A stretch of DNA of 64,000 nucleotides. Origin: Methylovulum sp. Its GTDB lineage: Bacteria; Pseudomonadota; Gammaproteobacteria; Methylococcales; Methylomonadaceae. Shown piece after piece: positions 1-7,902 of this stretch. Each line of letters opens with the position of its first letter. Position 1 is the first letter of the stretch. Position numbers and translations under genes: made by a program. The stretch spans positions 1-64,000 of the forward strand of contig JAQTQZ010000010.1 in the NCBI GenBank assembly GCA_028712695.1, given 5' to 3'. The notes beneath the pieces are model-generated. The model saw only the letters and a list, made by a program, of their open reading frames with translations. It ran no database searches and was not told the DNA's origin.

Positions 1-2
1 GT

Positions 3-131
3 TGGCGGGTAATGGCGCTGAACAGTGGCTACAAATGGCCATTATTGTGCCTCCAAGATAGTGTTTTTGTTGCTGCGCCATTGCTGGGGCAGGGTACTAA
101 TCTGTGGCTGTACGTAATTGCCGCTTTATAG
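3..131 (+). CDS. possible 3' end of an upstream gene (partial)
   Basis: An open frame enters the window at its left edge and stops with TAG at 129-131, giving about 42 residues with a hydrophobic C-terminal part. No family is recognised. It may be the tail of a gene lying mostly outside the window, or a chance open frame. From here to the end of rsmJ at 240 nothing else is recognised. Confidence 0.2.
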   Translation, partial: WRVMALNSGYKWPLLCLQDSVFVAAPLLGQGTNLWLYVIAAL

Positions 132-239
132 CGTCAAAAGTCGCCATTGTTATTCTCGCGCCAGATAAAATCAGGGGGCTAATTGTATGCCAATAGGGCG
201 CTGATTTCAGTGTTGCAGCTTGTTTTTGTGCGACTAGCC

Positions 240-1058
240 TCATTTATCCACCAGATAAACATCATAACGCAGCAATTTGCCTTGAAAACTGACATCCGGT
301 TTGCCTCCCAGCGGCTCGGCATAATCCGGGCTTTTTACCACCACCCGTTTGTTTGCTGTAGCCAATGCCGCTGCAAAAAGCTGTTCTTTGTCATCATCAT
401 CGCCGAGCAAATCCCGCAATACCCGCATTGATTTTTTTGCCAACGCCGATTTTTTACGTTTCGGTGGAAACATCGGGTCAAGATAAATACAATCAGGGCG
501 CGTGGGCAGCGAACTTAATAGTGCAATGGCATTGCCCGTAAGTAATTTGGGTGGCTGGAGCTGGAGGTTTTGCATCCAGTTTTGCTGTGCCAAGCGGTTG
601 AAACCATCTGCCAATAACGCCGCCATAACGGGTGAGCGTTCAATGCACAGCACTTCGTACCCCATGCGGAAAATAGCCAGACCATCTTGCCCCCAACCAG
701 CAGTCGCATCAACAACACGGGTTGTTTTTCGCCCGATAGCTTGTGCCAACGCACCTTGCTTGGGTGCAGGCCAAGAGCGTTGTTCACCGTTGCGTGGCTC
801 AATATCGACGGATAAACCGCCTTTTTTTAGCAGCTCCCGGTCAATCAGTTTTAGTGCCCCCTCGCGCCAGCTTAAAAAAAAGGCTTCTTGGGTGTCGGCG
901 CTAACGGCATGATAAAGCGGGACAGCCAGTGTGTCCGCCAGTTGTTGGAAGGGCAGGCTATCGCCAATGCCTTCATAAAGCACGGCGAGATTGCCTGCGT
1001 AGGGTTGTGTTGTGTTCATTCGATTTATTGGTTTTGCGCTGCTGAAGGTATCGGTCAC
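240..1058 (-). CDS. rsmJ: 16S rRNA (guanine1516-N2)-methyltransferase RsmJ
   Basis: SAM-dependent methyltransferase that modifies G1516 of 16S rRNA in the small ribosomal subunit. The 272-aa protein shows the SAM-binding DATAGWGQDG motif at residues 117-126 and the family-specific DPMFPPKRKK catalytic motif at 194-203, with the following lysine-rich stretch. Length is close to the E. coli enzyme (about 250 aa); the first 13 residues may be extra, since a second ATG at 1019 gives a start nearer the family norm. It is divergent from gloB, with about 75 bp between the starts. Confidence 0.93.
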   Translation of the reverse strand: MTDTFSSAKPINRMNTTQPYAGNLAVLYEGIGDSLPFQQLADTLAVPLYHAVSADTQEAFFLSWREGALKLIDRELLKKGGLSVDIEPRNGEQRSWPAPKQGALAQAIGRKTTRVVDATAGWGQDGLAIFRMGYEVLCIERSPVMAALLADGFNRLAQQNWMQNLQLQPPKLLTGNAIALLSSLPTRPDCIYLDPMFPPKRKKSALAKKSMRVLRDLLGDDDDKEQLFAAALATANKRVVVKSPDYAEPLGGKPDVSFQGKLLRYDVYLVDK

Positions 1059-1131
1059 TTAATTTACTGCCATAATAAAGGACACCCGAAAATATAATTA
1101 CCCACCATTTTAAACCACTAAAGGTAATGTC

Positions 1132-1896
1132 ATGTACAGCGTAACTATTATTCCGATGCTTAACGACAATTACAGCTATTTGATACACGATACCGAATCG
1201 CAGCAAACTGCCGTCGTAGACCCGACCCTAGCCCAGCCAGTCCTGGATGTGTTGGCGGCTAATGGCTGGCAACTTAACTTTATTTTTAACACCCATCACC
1301 ACGGCGACCATGTCGGTGGCAATTTGGAGCTGAAACAAAAAACCGGTTGCAAAGTGGTTGCCGCACAAGCCGACCAGTACCGCATCCCAGGTTACGACCT
1401 TGGAGTTAACGACAACGAGGTGGTTATGCTGGGCAATCTTGCCGCCCACATTATCGCCACACCAGGCCATACTAGCGGGCATATTGTCTATTATTTTGCC
1501 GACCACGGCCTGTTGTTTTGCGGCGACACTTTGTTTGTTATGGGTTGTGGGCGGTTGTTTGAAGGCACTGCGGAACAATTGTGGCACTCGTTGCAGAAAT
1601 TGAAACGCTTGCCGGAGGCCACCCGCATTTATTGTGCCCACGAATATACGCAAGCCAATGGCCGGTTCGCGTTAAGTGCGGAACCAGATAACCTGGCTTT
1701 GCAACAACGCATATTAGCTGTTAAGCAAGCAAGGGAAAATGGCCAGCCGACAGTGCCGTCAACCATCGCGCAGGAACTGGCGACCAATCCTTTTTTTAGG
1801 GAAGATAGCCCGGCCTTGCAGAAGGCTATTGGCCTGTCTGGTAAAAGCGCACTGGATGTGTTCACCGAGTTGCGCAAATTAAAAGACCGCTTTTAA
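1132..1896 (+). CDS. gloB: hydroxyacylglutathione hydrolase (glyoxalase II)
   Basis: Metallo-beta-lactamase-fold enzyme that hydrolyses S-lactoylglutathione to lactate and glutathione, the second step of cytosolic methylglyoxal detoxification. The 254-aa length is typical. The binuclear metal motif THHHGDH is at residues 54-60; further metal-ligand stretches (GHTSGH, FCGDTLF, CAHEYT) and the C-terminal HAGH domain are present. Monocistronic; followed by hairpins that separate it from the convergent GTPase gene. glo1 is not in the window. Confidence 0.95.
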   Translation: MYSVTIIPMLNDNYSYLIHDTESQQTAVVDPTLAQPVLDVLAANGWQLNFIFNTHHHGDHVGGNLELKQKTGCKVVAAQADQYRIPGYDLGVNDNEVVMLGNLAAHIIATPGHTSGHIVYYFADHGLLFCGDTLFVMGCGRLFEGTAEQLWHSLQKLKRLPEATRIYCAHEYTQANGRFALSAEPDNLALQQRILAVKQARENGQPTVPSTIAQELATNPFFREDSPALQKAIGLSGKSALDVFTELRKLKDRF

Positions 1897-1932
1897 GCGG
1901 GGCTATAGTGCATGCGTTCTGGACAATGGCTG

Positions 1933-1968
1933 ACACGATTGCTGGTTTTTTAGGCTCGGCAATCGTGT
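1933..1968. terminator. hairpin after gloB
   Basis: Ten-base perfect arms (ACACGATTGC at 1933-1942, GCAATCGTGT at 1959-1968) enclose a 16-nt T-rich loop about 35 bp after the gloB stop. No clear T tract follows, so terminator function is inferred from position between convergent genes. Confidence 0.45.
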
Positions 1969-1984
1969 GGTCGCTAAAATTATG

Positions 1985-2093
1985 GGTAGTGGGTTAAATC
2001 TATAATTCCAGTTCGTAACGTGGAATGCAAACTTGGATTTGCGCCAGTACAAGCCTAGGCTTGTACTCCAACCACCAGATTTAACCCACTACC
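1985..2093. repeat. nested inverted repeat with CCTAGG-centred palindrome (copy 1)
   Basis: Outer arms of 17 bp match perfectly (1985-2001 and 2077-2093) and end a few bases from the GTPase stop codon. Inside lies a perfect 20-bp palindrome, GTACAAGCCTAGGCTTGTAC, at 2047-2066. The core recurs at 40937-40978 and 47628-47657. Placed between convergent genes, it could also act as a bidirectional terminator. It resembles a MITE- or REP-type element; no transposase is nearby. Confidence 0.75.
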
Positions 2094-2096
2094 AAA

Positions 2097-2690
2097 TTAT
2101 GAATAACAATACTGGGCGATATGGGGCGTTTGGAGTAAATCAGGCGCGGTGTTGCTCGGCAAAATTGCCATGACTAATTTATCGACAACACGCAGGACAT
2201 CTTCTTTGCTACGGGCATCAAGGCGCGTGACTGCGCAACTAAAACCATGATCGCGGACATACTGATGATATTCAATCAGTAAGGTATTGGTGTTGTTGTC
2301 GTCATAGTGGGTAATGGCGACAATTGCAGGATATTTCTCTAAAAAATCTTTATGAAATTGCAGGAAATAATTCAATTCACCTAAAGGGTTGGTATGGCCG
2401 TTATCAATCATAATAACCATGCCTTTTGCACCTTTGCATAATAGGCTGGCCATAAAGTCAAAGCGCCGTTGCCCAGGTGTGCCGTAAATGTGTAGCTTAG
2501 CGCCATGAAGATGGACAATGCCGTATTCCAACGCGACAGTGGTTGAAGGCTTGCGGTGCAGGGCGTCAGCTTCACTCGCTTTAGCCTCTGTGCCCGCAAT
2601 TGGCACTTCGCTGATTGCATTAATGCTTGATGTTTTGCCAGAACCTACATTGCCGACAAAAACCAGTTTAAGCGCTTTTGAATGATTCAT
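2097..2690 (-). CDS. small Ras/Mgl-like GTPase (paralogue 1)
   Basis: A 197-aa P-loop GTPase of the bacterial MglA/SRPRB-like group. The P-loop GNVGSGKT is at residues 13-20, a threonine-rich switch I region follows near residue 50, and the G3 region reads YGTPGQRR. The position expected for the NKxD base-specificity motif reads ITHYDD, so nucleotide preference is uncertain. It has no N-terminal extension, unlike its close paralogue at 33312-34046. It lies 176 bp downstream of the 237-aa gene and may be transcribed with amt. Partner Roadblock proteins are not adjacent here. Cellular role unknown; signalling is inferred from the family. Confidence 0.8.
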   Translation of the reverse strand: MNHSKALKLVFVGNVGSGKTSSINAISEVPIAGTEAKASEADALHRKPSTTVALEYGIVHLHGAKLHIYGTPGQRRFDFMASLLCKGAKGMVIMIDNGHTNPLGELNYFLQFHKDFLEKYPAIVAITHYDDNNTNTLLIEYHQYVRDHGFSCAVTRLDARSKEDVLRVVDKLVMAILPSNTAPDLLQTPHIAQYCYS

Positions 2691-2866
2691 AATTAATTCA
2701 CCTTTACGTTAATGATTTTTCAAAATGACTTCTATACCTGCAACTCGATTTTCTGATGAAATGAAGCAGTAAGCCCAAGCTGGTTTATGCTGGGGAGGTG
2801 ATAGGCAGGGCATGAGTTGCTTTACCAAGCTATCGGTTTTTATTAGAGGATGGTATGGCTACGTCC

Positions 2867-3580
2867 CTAAAAGAAGCGGGAAGGCGGGAACAGCCTGGCC
2901 TCCGGTTTTTGTTCGCAATATGCGACCGCTCTATGGAATGCGTTATCGGCATTAATAGGCCCTAAAATGTCGCATAGTGTGGTGTAAACCACATGCACCA
3001 AGTCAGCCAGCATTTTTTCGTTAAGTGCTGTTGCCCAATCGAACTTGTCGGGGCTGTCCGCCCATTGCATGATGAGGTCGAAACTTTGTTTGTTTTGTTG
3101 GCTGTCGCCTTTTACATGCTCTAGCATGATGGGGAAGAAATCCACATCATCCGCCAGGCCGGCAATAATCTGCTGCATAAAATACGAAAATATTAAGACA
3201 GGTAACGGCAGCGCTGCTGTCTCCTCAGGGAGGGGCGGTTGTGGTGCTGGTGCAGCGGCGGGTGCTGGACTAGGTTCTACGGCTTTTTTGCTAAGTGTGG
3301 ATTGCTTATTGCCCTGCGCTAAGGCCAATGGGTCTACTAATGAGTCGGTATTTTCAAACATCATCTGGTGGAAGCGGCTATACAAGGATTTGCGTATTTC
3401 CCCTCCGATCCCAAATTCTGTGCATATTTTGCTGATATAGGCAATCAAGTTACTGACGCTGTCAGTCTGATACCCCCGCTCTAATATTTGCACCGATTCC
3501 ATAAGCTGTTGTTCGTTAAGAAATGGCTGGAAGCACGCCCAGGCCACTTTTCTTCTGCGTTGTCTCATCTCATGATTCAT
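2867..3580 (-). CDS. uncharacterised 237-aa protein between amt and the GTPase
   Basis: No family recognised. The protein has a basic N-terminus, a helical segment to about residue 95, a proline/alanine-rich linker around residues 100-125, and a second helical segment to the C-terminus. No signal peptide or membrane span is visible. The start is 13 bp after the amt stop with an AGGTGG-like ribosome site, which points to co-transcription with amt. The two-lobed layout next to a GTPase suggests an adaptor or regulator (inference only). Confidence 0.7.
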   Translation of the reverse strand: MNHEMRQRRRKVAWACFQPFLNEQQLMESVQILERGYQTDSVSNLIAYISKICTEFGIGGEIRKSLYSRFHQMMFENTDSLVDPLALAQGNKQSTLSKKAVEPSPAPAAAPAPQPPLPEETAALPLPVLIFSYFMQQIIAGLADDVDFFPIMLEHVKGDSQQNKQSFDLIMQWADSPDKFDWATALNEKMLADLVHVVYTTLCDILGPINADNAFHRAVAYCEQKPEARLFPPSRFF

Positions 3581-3592
3581 GGTCGGCCACCT

Positions 3593-4792
3593 CTATGCGT
3601 CTGCATCTAAGCGTTTTTGAAATTCAGGGTAACCTATCTCAAAATGCTCGGTGTAATCCAAACCGCGCTGTTCATGCAACGTTGACGCTTTAACACCCAA
3701 GCTTTTGTCCAGCAGTTTAAAGAAACCGTAAGCAACCGGAAATGCCCACAAAAATCCGGCAACTACTCCGGCCAACTGCACTAAGAGTGCCGAAAAGCTA
3801 AAATCGCCTTGCGGAAACAGCGCCACCGCGAGTGTTCCCCAAGTACCGGCAACGCCATGCACGGCAACCGCCCCGACCACATCATCCAGTTTGAATCTGT
3901 CCAATAGATCAACGGCGATAAGGTAAAAAACTCCGCCCACCAAGCCGGCAATAATCGCCGTCAGTGGCGATAAAGTCGCCGCCCCTGCGGTGATGCTGAC
4001 TAAACCGGCAATACTGCCATTGATGGTGGCTGACAGTAAGATGGGCCGTTTTTTCAGATACATAAATAGCAAAGCGCCTAAGCCACCCGCACATCCGCCC
4101 AAGTGGGTGTTTAACAAGATCAGGCCTAAATTATCCTGTTCTAGGCTGCTGATACTGCCGCCATTAAAACCAAACCAACCCATCCATAAGATAAAGCCGC
4201 CTAACGCCACAAACGGCAGGTTATGGCCTGGGATTTCCCGTGTTTCTCCTTGTCTGGAATAGCGTCCCAACCGGGGGCCTAATACTATAATGCCAGCTAA
4301 CGCGCACCATCCGCCAATTGAATGAACCACAGTAGATCCGGCAAAATCGACAAATCCTAAAGTCGCCAGCCAGCCGTTTGCGTTCCATGTCCAACTGCCA
4401 AACACAGGATAAATAATGCCCGTCACTATGGCGCTAAAAAATAGGTAAGCCGTAAAGTGCATCCTTTCCGCCACTGCCCCGCTCACAATAGTCGCTGCTG
4501 TGGCGGCAAACATGATTTGATAGGCCAGTTTTATCGCTTCCGTATTAGTCAGCTGTTGGGAGAAAAATTGGTCTATGCCTAACCAGCCTGTTGGGTTATC
4601 GCCAAACATTAAACCAAAGCCCAATGCCCAAAAAAGTATCCCGCCCAAACACATATCCATGTAATTCTTCATTAATACGTTAACGGAGTTTTTTGCCCGT
4701 GCCGCCCCCGATTCCAGAAAAGCAAATCCTGCCTGCATAAAAAACACCAGCACCACGCATACCGCCACCCAAACAAGCTGTAGTTCACTCAT
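3593..4792 (-). CDS. amt: ammonium transporter Amt
   Basis: Inner-membrane Amt/MEP/Rh-family channel taking up ammonium. The 399-aa sequence shows the family N-terminal stretch ending in FAFLESGAARAKN, about eleven hydrophobic segments, and the twin pore histidines in contexts FAGSTVVHSIGG and GAVAVHGVAG. The C-terminal cytosolic tail needed for PII control is present (VKASTLHEQRGLDYTEH). A sigma-54-type promoter and an NtrC-like site lie upstream, so expression should rise under nitrogen limitation. glnK, the usual neighbour, is missing; the 237-aa protein and a GTPase follow instead. Confidence 0.95.
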   Translation of the reverse strand: MSELQLVWVAVCVVLVFFMQAGFAFLESGAARAKNSVNVLMKNYMDMCLGGILFWALGFGLMFGDNPTGWLGIDQFFSQQLTNTEAIKLAYQIMFAATAATIVSGAVAERMHFTAYLFFSAIVTGIIYPVFGSWTWNANGWLATLGFVDFAGSTVVHSIGGWCALAGIIVLGPRLGRYSRQGETREIPGHNLPFVALGGFILWMGWFGFNGGSISSLEQDNLGLILLNTHLGGCAGGLGALLFMYLKKRPILLSATINGSIAGLVSITAGAATLSPLTAIIAGLVGGVFYLIAVDLLDRFKLDDVVGAVAVHGVAGTWGTLAVALFPQGDFSFSALLVQLAGVVAGFLWAFPVAYGFFKLLDKSLGVKASTLHEQRGLDYTEHFEIGYPEFQKRLDADA

Positions 4793-4836
4793 AAATAGTC
4801 CTTCTTAAGTAAAAATAACATTCCGCTGGATAACAA

Positions 4837-4852
4837 TACAAATGTCGTGCCA
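4837..4852 (-). promoter_or_regulatory. sigma-54 (RpoN) promoter of amt
   Basis: On the minus strand the sequence reads TGGCACGACATTTGTA, against the consensus TGGCACG-N4-TTGCW. The -24 GG is perfect and spacing correct; the -12 element has GT instead of GC. It ends about 45 bp before the amt start. Agreement with an upstream NtrC-like site and with the gene's function makes it credible. Confidence 0.65.
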
Positions 4853-5001
4853 AATCAAAGGATGATAGGGTAGCTGCAGAAACTTATTGTCAGTTACGGC
4901 ATAAGCTCCGCAAATATCGGTTATGTCATTGATTTAATAGATTGCCAATAAAAAAATATGACTTCACCGGCGGGCAAATTTAAAGGGGATATAAAACATA
5001 C

Positions 5002-5018
5002 CGCACTATTTTGGTGCT
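5002..5018. promoter_or_regulatory. NtrC-binding-site-like dyad upstream of amt
   Basis: CGCACTATTTTGGTGCT resembles the NtrC dyad TGCACCA-N3-TGGTGCA with correct half-site spacing. It is about 150 bp upstream of the sigma-54 promoter, normal enhancer distance. The rest of the 390-bp gap between amt and the next gene shows nothing else recognisable. Confidence 0.55.
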
Positions 5019-5182
5019 GATATTAAGGCAAAGTCCATTTATAGGGCGTATTTTGCGTTGACACGCGCTCATGGTAGTGGCAGGTGGGGATGTTAATCTC
5101 TTGATGGCGCGTAGATGCTCAGGATGCCTTTACAAGTAAGGCGTATGATTTTAAGGACGAGCTAAACACATCGGTTTCACTT

Positions 5183-6478
5183 TTAAAACCAATGGCCCAG
5201 CCACGTGGCCAGTAATCCGGCAACAACAGCAACCAATAGCGTGCCTATGACCCACCGTCCCAAAACAAAGCCACCGATAGACCCTGAAAAAATGCCTTTA
5301 ATGCCCGAATTGACCGAGACTGCAATCAAGATAGCTCTGGCGGCCACCGGTAGGCTTAACGCATGCTGGCTCATGCGTGACATGCTCAGGGTGATAGGGT
5401 CCACATCGGCGAGCCCCGAAGCGGCGGCTAAGAAATACGTGCCCATGTTGCCGAAATACATTTTTAGCAAATTGGACAACAATAAAATGATGGTTAAAAA
5501 GGCCCCGAATTTTAAGGCCATCCCTATTTGAAAGGGGTTTTCAAGGCTTAATTCTTCATTGGTACGGAATCCCCACGCTGTTCGCCACAGCAAAAAGGCA
5601 CTCAGATAAGTGAACAGGCTCATCACCAGCAATGCGGGCAGTAGCAGGCGGGACAGGCCAGGATTGATAATCCATGTCAATAGGAGGGTACGGGCAAACA
5701 TCGTGGCGCAGGCGGTTAAAATACCCGCCGCCAACACCCGCTCATTGCGGGGATATTGGCTTGATAATCGGGACAAATTAAGTGTGACCGCCGTTGATGA
5801 GACCAGGCCACCGAATGCGCCTGTTAAAACTGGGCCATGACGGTTACCCAGTATTTTGATGGCAAAATACCCCAAGTAAGAAATGCCTGCGATTAACACC
5901 ACCATCCACCAGATATGGTACGGATTAAAAGCAGCCCATGGCCCGTAACCCTGATCGGGCAATATCGGCAGGATCACCACCGAAATCAGCAATAACTGCA
6001 AGGTCGCTTCCAGCTCTTGCTGTGCCAGTTTTTTCATCCAGCCATGCAGTAACGGCTTAAAGCCCAGTAACGAAGTGATCACTACCGCCGCCGAACAGGC
6101 GACCGTGATATGGCCAAATACGGTGAGCGTCCCTAACGCAAAGGTAATCAATGAGGCAATGATGCTGGTGATGCTTAGGTCTTCCAATTTATTCAGACTT
6201 TCACGGTAAGCCACCAGCAAAACCAACGTTAGCCCCAAAAAACCGAAGCCTATCAATAAGGGGGTTACTTCCTTCGCCAAAATGCCCCATAGCCCACCGA
6301 GCAAACTAATTAGCCCGTAAGTCCGCAATCCTGCAACACGCATCCCTTCATCCCTGTTGCGGGCATGCCACCCCCGTTCTAAACCGATAAGCAGGCCTAT
6401 TGCTAAAGCAATACCTAACAATTTGAAACTTTCCAGATCACTCACATCTAATATCCCAGCTAAAATTAATATGTTCAA
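5183..6478 (-). CDS. MgtC/SapB-family DUF4010 membrane protein
   Basis: A 431-aa polytopic inner-membrane protein with about a dozen hydrophobic segments. The N-terminal part carries the MgtC/SapB signature (GLLIGLERGWHARN followed by GLRTYGLISLLGG, residues 27-60) and the long C-terminal part corresponds to DUF4010. The family's substrate and mechanism are not established. Divergent from the small membrane protein at 6561, with about 80 bp between starts. Confidence 0.85.
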   Translation of the reverse strand: MNILILAGILDVSDLESFKLLGIALAIGLLIGLERGWHARNRDEGMRVAGLRTYGLISLLGGLWGILAKEVTPLLIGFGFLGLTLVLLVAYRESLNKLEDLSITSIIASLITFALGTLTVFGHITVACSAAVVITSLLGFKPLLHGWMKKLAQQELEATLQLLLISVVILPILPDQGYGPWAAFNPYHIWWMVVLIAGISYLGYFAIKILGNRHGPVLTGAFGGLVSSTAVTLNLSRLSSQYPRNERVLAAGILTACATMFARTLLLTWIINPGLSRLLLPALLVMSLFTYLSAFLLWRTAWGFRTNEELSLENPFQIGMALKFGAFLTIILLLSNLLKMYFGNMGTYFLAAASGLADVDPITLSMSRMSQHALSLPVAARAILIAVSVNSGIKGIFSGSIGGFVLGRWVIGTLLVAVVAGLLATWLGHWF

Positions 6479-6560
6479 TTGCCAAAGTGCCTGCTTATTG
6501 GGCGTCGCTCTTAAAACACGTTCTTAGCAATAAGTTACCAACAACCTTACGGTGAATCTT

Positions 6561-6926
6561 ATGCCCTCAACACCTAAACACAATAACCGATTGATCCCAA
6601 CCATTCTTATCATCGGCTTGGTTATCGCCGTGTTGAGTTATCTGTTCCATCCTGACGTAGGGGAGTTCAGTTTGTTTATCAACGGTGAACCCATCGCCGA
6701 GCCATTAGGCCGGTTTGCCGCTATCCCTACCGCATTAGCTGTTATGTTTGTTGCCGGTGCACTTAGCGTGTTGATTTTTTTAGGCGTGGGTATCGTCTTA
6801 TTTTTCGCGACCCTGTTTTTCGCCATGTTGGGCATTGCGCTTATCGCCCCATTCCTTTCGCCGTTACTGGTGGTTATTTTTTTGATTATTGTGCTCATGG
6901 CGTTTAGCAGCAGTGACAGTGAGTGA
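6561..6926 (+). CDS. small hypothetical membrane protein
   Basis: About 121 aa, no family recognised. Three strongly hydrophobic segments are visible: one near the N-terminus (residues 13-30), and two in the C-terminal half. The ATG at 6561 is preferred over an in-frame GTG at 6552, although neither has a strong ribosome-binding site. It ends 5 bp before the convergent PPK2 gene stop, so no room exists for a separate terminator. Confidence 0.6.
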   Translation: MPSTPKHNNRLIPTILIIGLVIAVLSYLFHPDVGEFSLFINGEPIAEPLGRFAAIPTALAVMFVAGALSVLIFLGVGIVLFFATLFFAMLGIALIAPFLSPLLVVIFLIIVLMAFSSSDSE

Positions 6927-6930
6927 AGGT

Positions 6931-7716
6931 TTAAGGTGCAATTATGCCCTGAGCCAAATAACTTTCGGCATAATTGAAGACAATATCGGCATCAGGAAGC
7001 ACTAGCGATTCTTCCTTGTCCGCGTAGTTAAGCCGGAACAAGATGTCCTTGATGACATTGATACGGGCAGTCTGCTTGTCATTCGCCCTGACAATCGTCC
7101 AAGGGGTATTGATGTGATGGGTTCTGGCGAACATGATATTCCGCGCAATGCTGTAGTCATCCCAGTGCTTTTGCGCGGCTTTATCAATAGGGCTTATTTT
7201 CCATTGTTTCAGCGGATCGCGTTCACGTTCTTCCAGACGCTTTTTTTGTTCTTCCTTGCTAATATCCAAGAAATACTTCAGCAGCTTAATGCCTGAGCGC
7301 ACCAGCATTTCTTCAAAATTGGGCACGGTTTCCAAAAATTCATAATATTCATCTTCAGTGCAAAATCCCATCACCCGTTCCACCCCGGCGCGGTTATACC
7401 AGCTCCGGTTGAACAGCACCATTTCTTGTGCGGCGGGGAGATGCCCCGCGTAGCGCTGGAAATACCAGCAGCTTTTGTCACGGTCAGACGGCGCACCTAA
7501 CGCCACGGTGCGCACTTCGCGCGGGCTGAGATATTCAACAATCCGTTTTATCGTGCCATCCTTACCACCCGCATCACGGCCTTCGAAGATAATCAAAACC
7601 TTATCGTCATGCTTGATGATATGCTTCTGTAGCTTGACCAGCTCGATTTGTAGGGCTTTTAACGTGTGCTTGTAATGCTTTTTAGGTTCGGTTTGTTTAT
7701 CTTGATCTTTTGTCAT
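6931..7716 (-). CDS. ppk2: polyphosphate kinase 2
   Basis: Cytosolic PPK2-family enzyme that transfers phosphate between polyphosphate and nucleotides. The 261-aa single-domain form has the Walker A-like EGRDAGGKDGT at residues 45-55, the Walker B-like NRSWYNRAGVERV, and a KxEERERDPLKQWK lid-type segment. A GGGAG ribosome site precedes the ATG. Substrate preference (NDP or NMP) cannot be assigned by eye. Confidence 0.93.
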   Translation of the reverse strand: MTKDQDKQTEPKKHYKHTLKALQIELVKLQKHIIKHDDKVLIIFEGRDAGGKDGTIKRIVEYLSPREVRTVALGAPSDRDKSCWYFQRYAGHLPAAQEMVLFNRSWYNRAGVERVMGFCTEDEYYEFLETVPNFEEMLVRSGIKLLKYFLDISKEEQKKRLEERERDPLKQWKISPIDKAAQKHWDDYSIARNIMFARTHHINTPWTIVRANDKQTARINVIKDILFRLNYADKEESLVLPDADIVFNYAESYLAQGIIAP

Positions 7717-7902
7717 ACGTTACTCCCGCTGTGAAATAAAAGTTTCGAAAAACACCTTACAACGCTAATAATATACAGCTTGCCGTTATCCATAATGGAT
7801 TTTAATCTTACAAGTACAGGCTGTGCCGTTGGGTATAATCACGCTTGAGCTTTTATTCATCATCATATAGTATTGAGTCAATACCAACTGGAGTCCGTCA
7901 TA

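Noticed and set aside
7873-7890. TTGAGTCAA-like sequence upstream of the cd1-type gene as an FNR box
   Set aside because: The spacing between half-sites is too short for the TTGAT-N4-ATCAA consensus.
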